A DNA stretch of 21,870 nucleotides. Source: an uncultured Oscillibacter sp. Lineage in GTDB: Bacteria; Bacillota; Clostridia; Oscillospirales; Oscillospiraceae. The stretch spans positions 1-21,870 of the forward strand of contig CAJFNE010000007.1 in assembly GCA_904393855.1 (NCBI GenBank). The letters run 5' to 3'. The translations under genes were made by a program, and so were the position numbers. The notes below the pieces were generated by a model, which was not told where the DNA came from, searched no databases, and saw only the letters and a program-made list of their open reading frames with translations. Shown in pieces: positions 1 through 7,402 of the stretch; the first letter of the stretch is position 1, and each line of letters opens with the position of its first letter.

Positions 1-73
1 TGGCTGCGATGTCATTCACGGTGTATGTTCTGCTTTGGGGCGTTCCTTTTTCGTTGGGTGTGTTGGTGCTCAT
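1..73 (-). CDS. Excisionase/HTH-like protein, N-terminal part only
   Basis: This minus-strand gene starts with ATG at 73-71 and runs off the left edge, so only its first 24 codons are visible. A strong ribosome binding site (GGAGGA on the minus strand, plus positions 81-86) precedes the ATG. The visible peptide begins MSTNTPNEKG and continues to TYTVNDIAA. A short polar head followed by 'YTVxDIA' is typical of small helix-turn-helix proteins of the excisionase/MerR-like type that sit beside tyrosine integrases in Clostridia mobile elements. The three direct repeats and tRNA-like end just upstream fit that role. The HTH itself lies outside the window, so the family call is inference. It could also be another small DNA-binding regulator. 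Confidence 0.55.
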   Translation of the reverse strand, partial: MSTNTPNEKGTPQSRTYTVNDIAA

Positions 74-91
74 AAGATTATCCTCCATCTG

Positions 92-163
92 TGCTAATAG
101 CATTCTGAAATGACCCCTGGAAGCCCGCTGTTACAAGGGGTTCCTGCTAATACCTTGCTAATA
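92..163. repeat. Three TGCTAATA direct repeats beside the excisionase-like gene
   Basis: TGCTAATA occurs at 92-99, 145-152 and 156-163, all in the same orientation. The last two copies are offset by 11 bp, about one helical turn. They lie between the start of the excisionase-like gene and the tRNA-like end. Small direct repeats in this position are typical arm-type binding sites for an integrase or excisionase. That function is inferred. The repeats are seen directly. Confidence 0.5.
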
Positions 164-289
164 CGACATTTGAAAAGCCGTTGTAAGGCAGCATATTTCA
201 GGGGAATTTGTGCAAATTGACCTACCTCCAGGCAGCACAATTTGCGAAGAAACAACACGGGAAGATATGATATGAACAATTTACGAAAT

Positions 290-345
290 GGTACGCCGTA
301 CTCCTAAGCGGTAGGCCACCAGTTAGAGTCTGGTCAGGGGTGCCA
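290..345 (+). pseudogene. tRNA 3'-end remnant (Arg-CCT-like), possible attachment site
   Basis: The segment ends like a tRNA. A T-arm with 5-bp stem ACCAG/CTGGT (318-322 and 330-334) encloses the 7-nt loop TTAGAGT. It is followed by a 7-nt acceptor strand CAGGGGT (335-341) and GCCA (342-345). Upstream, CTCCTAA (301-307) resembles an anticodon loop with CCT, but the flanking stem pairs badly. No 5' acceptor or D-arm lies at tRNA distance, so this is not an intact tRNA. A 3' tRNA fragment at the edge of an element is what integration into a tRNA gene leaves behind. The element would lie to the left and older chromosome to the right. The isotype is tentative. Confidence 0.42.
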
Positions 346-349
346 AAAT

Positions 350-387
350 GTCCGCTGCAAGCCGTTTTCTGATGGCTTGCAGCGGAC
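350..387. terminator. 14-bp perfect hairpin, possible terminator
   Basis: Arms at 350-363 and 374-387 are exact reverse complements (GTCCGCTGCAAGCC and its partner) around a 10-nt loop. A weak T-rich tail follows (GTCGTTTCT). It could terminate a tRNA-type transcript ending at 345 or mark an element boundary. No strong U-run is present. Confidence 0.45.
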
Positions 388-394
388 GTCGTTT

Positions 395-424
395 CTCCCG
401 GCCTTCGCTCCTTTTGGCCGGGAG
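395..424. repeat. 9-bp GC-rich inverted repeat
   Basis: CTCCCGGCC (395-403) pairs exactly with GGCCGGGAG (416-424) across a 12-nt loop. It lies 7 bp after the previous hairpin. No gene uses it as an obvious leader. The role is unknown. Confidence 0.4.
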
Positions 425-894
425 GATTCTATGTGCCGCAGATGGAGATTCCGTCAAGGGGCATCGAATAGTCCATTCTGGGGCCAATCAATCCAGATGT
501 TGATCTCAAAGGGCGCGCCTGTTTCCTCCCTGCCGCAGCATGGAGAAAACAGGCGTTTCTGCCACGCGCGGGAAAAGGTCTTTCACATGAAAAGTCAGCT
601 CAGTAGTGCTGCAAAGAGGAGACGAGAAACATGACCGGGGGCGAATCCTGACCGCGCCACATTTAGTGAAACTAAAGATAAGGTGAACGAATTGGAGTTT
701 TACATTTTCAAAAGTATCCAATAAAATGCGTTTATAGGCAAAATATTTGCCAAAATAGCTGAAATTCTGCTGGAACAGGCAGAAGAAAGGCTGAGAAAGA
801 AAATGTATGGGCAGCCCGTATGGGAAACCGCTTCAAAAGCCAAGACACGGCGTTCAGTACCATGCGGAATGCTGGCAAGACAGGGGGCTTTTTG
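425..894. other. Gene-free stretch upstream of the B3/4 fragment
   Basis: No ORF here has both a plausible start and a recognisable product. A start-less 56-codon reading frame (725-895, plus strand) ends in a TGA that overlaps the ATG at 895 (TGATG). It could be the tail of a decayed upstream gene. The stretch around 640-800 is more AT-rich than its surroundings. Confidence 0.4.
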
Positions 895-1416
895 ATGAAC
901 ATTACCATCGCATCGGACCTGAAGGAGAGAGTTCCCGAGGCCGCACTGGGCGTTCTCCAATATCAGGTGCAGGTTGAGCCGAGCACCGAGGCGCTGCTGG
1001 GGGCATTTGAGGAGCGGATCTCCGCTTTGGCTGGACAATACACCCTGGAGACCATCGTCCAGAATCCCCACATTGCGGCGACAAGACAGGCATACAAGGC
1101 GCCGGGGAAATCGCCCCATGAATACCGGAACGCGGCCGAAGCCGTGCTCCGGCGGATCGTGAAGGGGAACGGCCTCTACCGCATTAACAATGTGGTCGAT
1201 ATCAATAACCTGATCTCAGTCTCCTCGGGATACTCCATCGGCGCCTATGATATGGCGCAGCTGGAGGAGTTTGTGCAGCTGCGGTGCGTGGAGGACGGCT
1301 GCCACTATGACGGGATTGGAAAGAGCAGTGTCAATATCGGGCATCTGCCTGTCCTGGCAGTGGGACGCCATCCCGGCTTACAGCGGCAAGCAGCTCTTCC
1401 GTGGGCCGAACTTTGA
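895..1416 (+). pseudogene. B3/4-domain protein, 3'-truncated
   Basis: The start is ATG 895, with AGGGGG 7-8 nt upstream. The first ~155 residues resemble the B3/4 (tRNA-binding) domain found in the phenylalanyl-tRNA synthetase beta subunit and in free-standing proteins of that family. Recognisable stretches are 'NPHIAATRQAYK', 'PHEYRNAAEAVLRR', 'NNVVDINNLISVSSGYSIGAYD' (split: NNVVDINNL / ISVSSGYSIGAYD) and 'YDGIGKSSVNIGHLPVL'. The match stops near base 1355. The frame then runs through unrelated sequence to a stop at 1416. Intact relatives continue for roughly 70-80 more residues, so the 3' end is lost at a junction with the next fragment. Free-standing B3/4 proteins are thought to act on mischarged tRNA, but this copy is probably inactive. 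Confidence 0.6.
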
Positions 1417-2050
1417 GGACAGATGGCCCCGCGTGCCCCACAACGAGACTCAGACCATCACGGGCCGCATCGCCAACAACACCGGCTCCGAGATGATGAA
1501 CGTGGTGGACATGACCGAGGTTCTGGTACCGGCCTACGGCCCTCTGGAGATCATGCGGGACGGTGAGGTGCTGATCGGCGTCGCGGGCCCCGAGATCTCC
1601 GTGGGCATCGGCATGGTGGTCTATGAGAACTACGGCCGGATCTTCAACCGGTCCTATGGCGCGGGCAAGACGGCCCACAACTCCGGCGAGTACGCCAAGA
1701 CCGTCAAGAGCGACTATCCCGCCATCGCGGGCCGTAAGTCCACCCTGATGGAGTACACGCTGCGGGCGCTGGAGATCGGCCTGGTTCCCGGCAAGGACCT
1801 GGGCTGCTCCCCCGCGGTGCTGGCGATTGCGCGTGCCGGCGGGTTCCCTATCGCCTATGACAACATCGAGAAGCGGGCGTGAGTCGAGTTGGCCAGCGTC
1901 GGCATCACCAAGGAGTGGCTGCAGCAGCCTGTGGAGAAGCTCTCCCACGACGAGCTGGTGGCCAAGGCCGACGAAGTGGTGCCCGGCATCTCTGACGGTA
2001 AGCTCTTCAAGGTCTCTGACATCTGCGAGATTCATGAGGCTGACGTTTGA
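1352..2050 (+). pseudogene. C-terminal part of an unrecognised enzyme, with internal stop
   Basis: From about 1352 a different frame becomes clearly protein-like (from 'WDAIPAYSGKQLF' onward) and runs to a TGA at 1880-1882. It then continues in the same frame for 55 more codons to the TGA at 2048-2050, with equally protein-like content ('VELASVGITKEWLQQP ... LFKVSDICEIHEADV'). There is no start codon with a ribosome binding site, so the 5' part is missing. The internal TGA is most simply a nonsense mutation, possibly from TGG. Selenocysteine cannot be excluded by eye, but there is no obvious SECIS-like hairpin immediately after it. I do not recognise the family. Codon use is strongly GC-rich, like the well-expressed genes at the right end of the window. 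Confidence 0.5.
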
Positions 2051-2060
2051 TCTAAAATGT

Positions 2061-2066
2061 TATAAT
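2061..2066 (+). promoter_or_regulatory. Extended -10 promoter-like element
   Basis: TATAAT at 2061-2066 is preceded by TG one base upstream (TG-T-TATAAT), an extended -10. No good -35 lies 16-18 bp upstream. A perfect-length 14-bp hairpin starts 10 bp downstream, but no gene follows closely. It may be the relic of a promoter. Confidence 0.25.
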
Positions 2067-2075
2067 TAGGCATGG

Positions 2076-2112
2076 ACACCTCCTCATTCACAGGTGACGA
2101 ATGGGGAGGTGT
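2076..2112. repeat. 14-bp inverted repeat
   Basis: Arms 2076-2089 and 2099-2112 pair along all 14 positions, with one G-T wobble, around a 9-nt loop. It is not followed by a U-run on the plus strand. It sits right after the broken enzyme fragment and a TATAAT box. Function unknown. Confidence 0.45.
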
Positions 2113-2238
2113 TTGCCAAAACAGGTGTCAAGGGTGTGACGGATCATCCCACCGATGGCCGCATACCAAAGAGCGAAAGGAAGAGACGAGACAAGCTCTG
2201 CGAACTGTAAAACCATACCTTTTTTATCTCCTCATAAT

Positions 2239-2276
2239 GCCGCGGGGCGCCGAGTATTCACTCGGCACCCTGCGGC
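2239..2276. repeat. 17-bp GC-rich hairpin
   Basis: Arms 2239-2255 and 2260-2276 pair over 17 positions with one mismatch and one wobble, closing a 4-nt loop (ATTC). A TTTTTT run lies on the left side at 2219-2224, which is not in the right place for a terminator in either direction. It may be an old terminator or a remnant of a small inverted-repeat element. The rest of 2113-2350 holds no gene that I can see. Confidence 0.45.
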
Positions 2277-2350
2277 GTGGATGGGGGAAACATTCATAAC
2301 ACTTTCCTGCGTCGGAGAACACTCGCGGGTGTGATCCGCTTTCATAAAGC

Positions 2351-2379
2351 TTGACGGGACGAATGATTCCAAGTACAAT
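2351..2379 (+). promoter_or_regulatory. Sigma-A promoter of the GIY-YIG gene
   Basis: The -35 TTGACG is at 2351-2356 and the -10 TACAAT at 2374-2379, separated by 17 bp. The -10 ends about 35 bp before the ATG at 2415. The only neighbouring gene that fits is the GIY-YIG gene. Confidence 0.6.
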
Positions 2380-2414
2380 CGAAGAAAACACGGTTGTTGA
2401 GGGAGGGATACTCC

Positions 2415-3082
2415 ATGGCCAGAGGCGTGATCTACTGTATGACGACCATCGTTCCGGGGCTCGTCAAAATCGGAAAGACCCGAACGGACCAGTTTGAGCA
2501 GCGGATGTATCAGCTGGAGAATAATGGCTATCGGAATATTGCGGGCTTGAAGAGACGGTTTGCCATAGAGGTGGCGGATTACGACGAAAAGGAGAGCCTG
2601 CTCCAGGATATTTTCAGCAAGAGCAATGTCCCCAACACGGAGTTGTTCGCCCTGGATGCGGACCTGGTGGTGCAGTTGCTGGCGTCCCTGGACGGAGAGC
2701 AGATTTATCCCAAGACCATCACGAAAGAGGAGTCGTTTGACATTGCTGCCGACGAGCGGCGGATGAATGCCGTCACGCGGTACACAGTGCCTGCCGGCAT
2801 CTACTATTTGAGCACAAGAGGTGGGCAGGCCAGTATGCGGGTGGAGGGCAAGGAATTCATCGTTGAGCAGGGAAGCCACTGCCTGCCCTGCGAAAAGGAT
2901 TGGATGCCGGAGGCGAGAAGAACGGCCGTGATCGAGGACGGCATCCTGCGGCGGGAGGTCGCTGCGGTTCTCCGACCACCGCCGGATGGGTCGTGCTGGG
3001 TCGCAGCAACAACGGCTGGACGGAGTGGAAGAACGCGGAGGGAAAGCCGATCACGGTTTACCGGACCTCCGCCGATTCCTAG
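2415..3082 (+). pseudogene. GIY-YIG (T5orf172-type) nuclease with DUF4357 tail, frameshifted
   Basis: The start is ATG 2415, with GGGAGG at 2401-2406. Residues 1-95 look like a T5orf172/MUG113-type GIY-YIG nuclease domain: 'GVIYCMTT' and 'GLVKIGKT' give the paired strands with the key Tyr and the KIGKT turn, followed by 'RMYQLENNGY'. Residues 130-180 start a DUF4357-like domain ('GIYYLSTRGGQASMRVEG' and 'AVIEDGILRRE'). After about base 2960 the matching sequence moves to another frame ('CGSPTTAGWVVLGRSNNGW' followed by 'TEWKNAEGK') and ends at a stop at 3082. The usual ~10 residues between the two blocks are also missing, so a small deletion has probably shifted the frame. In frame, the ORF instead runs on to 3527 as nonsense. 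The nuclease domain could still be made. GIY-YIG/DUF4357 proteins are often neighbours of restriction systems, as here. Confidence 0.6.
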
Positions 3083-3188
3083 GCACCGCGCGCGGGTTTT
3101 CAGGACCGCAGAGAAATCATCAACTGGATCAGTTTGCTTGGGAGAATGGCGCGGCCCCATGCTGGTATTGGATGTGTCCGGGAGACCC

Positions 3189-3410
3189 GAGAAGCCCTGC
3201 GGGGCATTGCCTGGCGGCCTGGAGGAGGGAGTCCAGTCCGGCCAGATCCCGATAGACGGCCAGGAAATCCGCCTCCACGCCGGTTTCTATAAGAAAGGTG
3301 GGGACCACCCGGCAGGGCAGCCCATTCCGCAGGCGCTGGCGAATCTCATCCGGAGTTCTCCTGCGGTGCGTGGGGTACATCAGGGGATAGAAATGGAAAA
3401 TTTCAGGAAA
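3189..3410 (-). pseudogene. cas3: Cas3 helicase fragment (CRISPR type I remnant)
   Basis: Read on the minus strand, this segment encodes a run that tracks the second helicase domain of Cas3. It goes 'IFHFYPLMYPTHRRR', 'DEIRQRLRNGLPCRVV', 'PTFLIETGVEADF', 'LAVYRDLAGLDSLLQAARQC'. Active Cas3 proteins, as I know the family, carry a close form of 'STSLIEAGVDVDFP..YRE.AGLDS.LQAAGRCNREG' here. The fragment has lost the Gly-Arg and Asn-Arg of that last helicase motif (ARQCPA instead of GRCNRE). There is no start codon in context and stop codons follow within about 20 residues. No other cas gene or repeat array is visible. It is a decayed relic lying between the GIY-YIG gene and hsdR. The rest of 3083-3553 holds no other gene that I can support. 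Confidence 0.65.
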
Positions 3411-3553
3411 TATCGGCTGTTGCGGCAGTGGCGAAACGAATCTGCTGGGGCAGAGGCGCCGGTCAAAATTGGCACGGCCCTGCACGGAAAGCTGGATGGA
3501 ATCGCAGAGATTCTGCCAGACAGATAGAAAAGAAGGTGGATGCTTTGGAACCG

Positions 3554-5878
3554 ATGATCGGGAAAAAAGATATGACGGAGGAGGATATCAAACTCCACTT
3601 CATCACCCCCGCTGTGACCTCCAAGTGGAGCCGGGGCAAGATTACCATGGAGACGAAGATCACGGACGGCAAGATCCACCTGAAAGGCAATCTGGCCTCT
3701 CGGGAGAAGCCCAAGCGGGTGGATTATCTTCTGTATCTCAGCGCCAACAACCCCATTGCGGTCATTGAGGCCAAGGACAACCGCCACACCGTTTCCTACG
3801 GTCTCCAGCAGGCGATGGAGTATGCCAGGATGCTGGACCTGCCCTTTGCGTTCAGCTCCAACGGGGACGGCTTTGCGGAACACGATTTCCTCACTGGCAT
3901 GGAGCGGGAATTCGGCCTGGATGAGTTTCCCACGGAGGCGGAGCTGACTGCCCGGTTCAAGCAGGAGTCGGGACTTAGCTCCGCACAGGAGATCGCCATC
4001 GATCAGCCCTACTACAGCAGTCAAAACACCTATCCGCCCCGGTACTACCAGCGGATCGCCATCAACCGGGCGGTGGACGCCATTGCCCGGGGACAGCAGC
4101 GGCTGCTGCTGGTGATGGCCACTGGAACCGGCAAGACCTACACCGCCTTTCAAATCGCCTACCGGCTTTTAAGGTGCGGCATGAAGCGCAAGGTGCTCTA
4201 TCTGGCGGACCGCAATATTTTGGTGGATCAGTCCATCCAGCAGGACTTCGCCCCGCTGGAGAGGGTCATTCACAAGATTAACGTGTCCAAGGATGACCGG
4301 AGCACCATCACCTCCTACGAGGTGTACTTCTCCCTCTACCAGCAGCTGGTGGGAGACGATGACCGGGAGCATTTCAGCCAGCTGTTCTCCCCGGACTTCT
4401 TTGATCTTGTCATTGTGGATGAGTGCCACCGGGGTTCGGCCAAGGAGGAGGGCCGCTGGCGGCGGATTCTGGAGTACTTTTCCAACGCCACCCAGATCGG
4501 CATGACCGCCACGCCCAAGGAGACCAAGTATGTCTCCAATCTGAGCTATTTCGGCGAACCTGTCTACACCTACAGCCTGAAAGAGGGGATCGAGGACGGC
4601 TTCCTTGCCCCCTTTCAGGTCATCAACATCATGACCGACATCGGCGACGGCTGGCGCCCCCGGAAAGGCCAGCGGGATATCTACGGCAATGAGATTCCAG
4701 ACCGGGTCTACACCAACAGAGACTACGACGATACCATCATCATAGAGGACCGCGTCCAGCAGGTGGCCGCAGAGATTACGAACTACCTCAAAAGCACAGA
4801 CCGGATGGCGAAAACCATCGTCTTCTGCGCCAACGAGGATGCCGCCGAGCGGATGCGGGCGGCGCTGGTCAACCTCAACTCCGATATGGTGCGAAAGAAT
4901 CCGGATTACGTGGTGCGGATCACCGGCAAAGACATCTACGGCAAGGGAAAACTGGACTATTTCCTCTCCGTTTCGGCCCCATACCCCGTGATTGCCACCA
5001 CGTCCGAGCTGCTCTCTACCGGGGCCGACTGCAAGATGGTCAAGTTGATCGCATTGGACAAGATGATCGGCTCTATGACGGAGTTCAAGCAGATCATCGG
5101 CCGTGGTACCCGCCTGCGGGAAAAGGAGGGGAAGACTCACTTTGTGGTCATGGACTTTCGGAATGTGACCCGCCTGTTTGCTGATCCAGACTGGGATGGG
5201 CCGGTGGAAATCAACTCGAACTATGGAACGGGCCATTCGCAAAGGCCACAAAAGACGGACGGCGGGGATCCTCCCGCCGCCGACCCATCTGCCAGCCGGC
5301 TCACCCCGTTTGTGGATCGGAACGGCTGCAAAGTCACTGTCGTCCGCAGGACGGTCTCCATCTATGATGCAAACGGGAGCCTGCTCCGGCAGGAGAGCCT
5401 TGAGGACTATACCAGGGAGAAGCTTCGCGGCGAATATACCTCCCTGGATCATTTTGTCCGCCAGTGGAATGCTCAAGAGAAGAAAGAGAAGATCCGCGAC
5501 CTGCTCCGGGAGTGGGGCGTGGATCTGGCAATGCTCAGAGCGGACCAGGATCTGGACGATGTGGATGACTTCGATTTTATCTGCCATGCGGCCTTTGGCG
5601 GAAAACTGCTGACCCGCCGGGAGCGGGCTGAGCATGTGAGGGAGCGGGACTTTTTCAGCAGGTACGGCGGCCCGGCTCGGGCAGTGCTGGAGGCCCTGCT
5701 GGACAAGTACATTACCACTGGCATCTATGAGATCGAGAGGATCGAGGTGCTGAAGCTGGACCCGTTTTTGAAGATGGGAAGGCCTGCCAAGATCGCCGGT
5801 TACTTCGGCGGGCGGGACGGCTATCTCAAGGCGGTCAGGGAATTGGAACGCGAAATCTATTTGGACGAGGATATATGA
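3554..5878 (+). CDS. hsdR: Type I restriction enzyme R subunit (EcoEI-type)
   Basis: This is the motor and nuclease subunit of a type I restriction-modification complex. It binds HsdM2S, translocates DNA using ATP and cuts unmodified DNA at a distance. The product is 774 residues from ATG 3554, a usual length for this subfamily, and the match begins at 'KKDMTEEDIKLHFITPA'. AAGGTGG lies 14 nt upstream, so in-frame TTG 3545 or GTG 3536 are alternative starts. Visible motifs are the nuclease D57...E72-A-K74, Walker A 'ATGTGKT' near 188-195, 'DECH' at 289-292, 'MTATP' at 317, and motif VI 'IIGRGTRLR' at 514. A C-terminal EcoEI_R_C-type region follows. All key residues are intact. It is followed 3 bp later by hsdM. 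No clear promoter is seen upstream, where the Cas3 relic lies. Confidence 0.93.
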   Translation: MIGKKDMTEEDIKLHFITPAVTSKWSRGKITMETKITDGKIHLKGNLASREKPKRVDYLLYLSANNPIAVIEAKDNRHTVSYGLQQAMEYARMLDLPFAFSSNGDGFAEHDFLTGMEREFGLDEFPTEAELTARFKQESGLSSAQEIAIDQPYYSSQNTYPPRYYQRIAINRAVDAIARGQQRLLLVMATGTGKTYTAFQIAYRLLRCGMKRKVLYLADRNILVDQSIQQDFAPLERVIHKINVSKDDRSTITSYEVYFSLYQQLVGDDDREHFSQLFSPDFFDLVIVDECHRGSAKEEGRWRRILEYFSNATQIGMTATPKETKYVSNLSYFGEPVYTYSLKEGIEDGFLAPFQVINIMTDIGDGWRPRKGQRDIYGNEIPDRVYTNRDYDDTIIIEDRVQQVAAEITNYLKSTDRMAKTIVFCANEDAAERMRAALVNLNSDMVRKNPDYVVRITGKDIYGKGKLDYFLSVSAPYPVIATTSELLSTGADCKMVKLIALDKMIGSMTEFKQIIGRGTRLREKEGKTHFVVMDFRNVTRLFADPDWDGPVEINSNYGTGHSQRPQKTDGGDPPAADPSASRLTPFVDRNGCKVTVVRRTVSIYDANGSLLRQESLEDYTREKLRGEYTSLDHFVRQWNAQEKKEKIRDLLREWGVDLAMLRADQDLDDVDDFDFICHAAFGGKLLTRRERAEHVRERDFFSRYGGPARAVLEALLDKYITTGIYEIERIEVLKLDPFLKMGRPAKIAGYFGGRDGYLKAVRELEREIYLDEDI

Positions 5879-5881
5879 TAC

Positions 5882-7402
5882 ATGAGCAATTTGACCGGAT
5901 TCGTGAAACGGCTGCGGGATATCATGCGCAACGACGCCGGCATCAACGGCGACGCTCAGCGCATTGAGCAGATTGCCTGGATGCTGTTTTTGAAAGTATA
6001 TGACGCCAAGGAGCAGGACTGGATGTGGGATGATGAGGGCTACGAATCCATCCTCCCGGAGCCCTGCCGCTGGGCCAACTGGGCACGCGACGACAAGTCC
6101 GGAAACGCCCTGACCGGCGATCAGCTGCTGAACTTTGTGAACAACATCCTGTTCCCGGTGCTGAAAGGGAACGACGTCAAGGACTCCAACGGAAGAGTCC
6201 TGGTGGAGGGCATCCGAGTGGATGCGAACACCCCCATTAAAAAGGCCGTCGTTCGGACCACCTTTGCCGACGCCAACCAGTACATGAAGGACGGTATTCT
6301 GCTGCGGCAGGTTCTCAATGTGATCGACGAGTTGGATCTGAGCGATTATGAGGAGAGCCACGCCTTCGGTGAAATCTACGAGACGATTTTGAAAGAGCTG
6401 CAGAGCGCGGGCTCTGCCGGCGAGTTCTACACACCCCGGGCGGTCACCGATTTCATGGCCCAAATGATTCAACCCCGGATCGGGGAGCAGATGGCCGACT
6501 TCGCCTGCGGCACCGGCGGTTTTCTGGTGAGCTGGCTCCAGGAGCTGCACAAGCAGGTCCAGACCACCGAGGACGAGGCGGCTTACAGCAATTCCATCTA
6601 CGGCATGGAGAAAAAGCAGTTTCCCTATATGCTGTGCGTCACGAATCTGCTGCTGCATGACGTGGACAATCCCCGGGTATATCACGACAACAGCCTGCTC
6701 CACGATGTGCTGGACTACACCGCGTCGGACCAGTTTGATGTGGTGATGATGAATCCCCCTTACGGCGGCAGTGAGAAGGCGGATGTGAAGAACCACTTCC
6801 CGGCGGATCTGGCCAGCAGCGAGACGGCGGACCTGTTCCTGTCCGTCATCATGTACCGGCTGAAGGAGGGCGGCCGGGCGGCGGTGATCCTGCCGGACGG
6901 CCTCCTGTTCGGCACCGATAACGCCAAGCTGAATATCAAGCGGAAGCTGCTGTCCGAGTTCAACCTGCACACCATCATCCGGCTGCCGGGCAGCGTGTTC
7001 TCCCCCTATACCTCCATCACCACCAATATCCTGTTCTTTGACCGCACCGGCCCCACCCGGGAGACCTGGTACTATCGGCTGGATATTCCCGAGGGGTACA
7101 AGCATTTCAGCAAGACTAGGCCCATGAAGCTGGAGCACTTTGCCCCGGCAGTGGAGTGGTGGAACAACCGGACGGAGATCAGCGAGGGCGGCATTGACAG
7201 GGCGAAAAAGTTCCCGGTGGAGCAGCTCACCGGGGAACTGGGCTATAATCTGAATCAGTGCGGCTATCCCCACGAGGAGGAGGAGATCCTGGCTCCGCTG
7301 GACCTGATCCACCGCTACGCGGAGCAGCGCGCATCCCTGAACGCTGAGATCGACCGGGTGCTGGCTGAGATCACCGCCAAGCTGGGAGGGGATGCCCCAT
7401 GA
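5882..7402 (+). CDS. hsdM: Type I restriction-modification methyltransferase subunit
   Basis: This is the N6-adenine DNA methyltransferase subunit of the type I system, 506 residues. It methylates the target site with HsdS and is also required for restriction. It has an N-terminal helical HsdM_N domain (about 1-140), then the N6-MTase domain with 'GEFYTPR' at 180-186, the SAM-binding motif 'DFACGTGG' at 206-213 and catalytic 'NPPY' at 291-294. All are intact. The gene starts 3 bp after hsdR and its stop overlaps the ATG of hsdS by 4 bp (ATGA), so the three genes are translationally coupled in one operon. Confidence 0.95.
   Translation: MSNLTGFVKRLRDIMRNDAGINGDAQRIEQIAWMLFLKVYDAKEQDWMWDDEGYESILPEPCRWANWARDDKSGNALTGDQLLNFVNNILFPVLKGNDVKDSNGRVLVEGIRVDANTPIKKAVVRTTFADANQYMKDGILLRQVLNVIDELDLSDYEESHAFGEIYETILKELQSAGSAGEFYTPRAVTDFMAQMIQPRIGEQMADFACGTGGFLVSWLQELHKQVQTTEDEAAYSNSIYGMEKKQFPYMLCVTNLLLHDVDNPRVYHDNSLLHDVLDYTASDQFDVVMMNPPYGGSEKADVKNHFPADLASSETADLFLSVIMYRLKEGGRAAVILPDGLLFGTDNAKLNIKRKLLSEFNLHTIIRLPGSVFSPYTSITTNILFFDRTGPTRETWYYRLDIPEGYKHFSKTRPMKLEHFAPAVEWWNNRTEISEGGIDRAKKFPVEQLTGELGYNLNQCGYPHEEEEILAPLDLIHRYAEQRASLNAEIDRVLAEITAKLGGDAP

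Noticed and set aside
112..341. ACCCCTG (113-119) as the 5' acceptor strand of the tRNA-like end at 335-341
   Set aside because: The pairing is exact, but the two strands are over 200 nt apart and the sequence between them shows no D-arm. Probably chance, unless an intron-like insertion is present.
465..545. Protein-like minus-strand stretch around 'FEINIWIDWPQNGLFDAP'
   Set aside because: Only about 25 residues, no start, stop soon after, and no family recognised.
725..895. 56-codon open frame whose stop overlaps the ATG of the B3/4 fragment (TGATG)
   Set aside because: It has no start codon with a ribosome binding site and no recognisable family. It may be the tail of a lost gene, but there is not enough to call it.
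3428..3553. In-frame upstream extension of hsdR
   Set aside because: It overlaps the Cas3 relic on the other strand, is not like known HsdR N-termini, and has no ribosome binding site. The family match begins right after ATG 3554.
4169..7312. Very long minus-strand open frame across hsdR and hsdM
   Set aside because: It is a shadow of GC-rich coding sequence on the plus strand. It has no family features, while both plus-strand genes have complete motifs.
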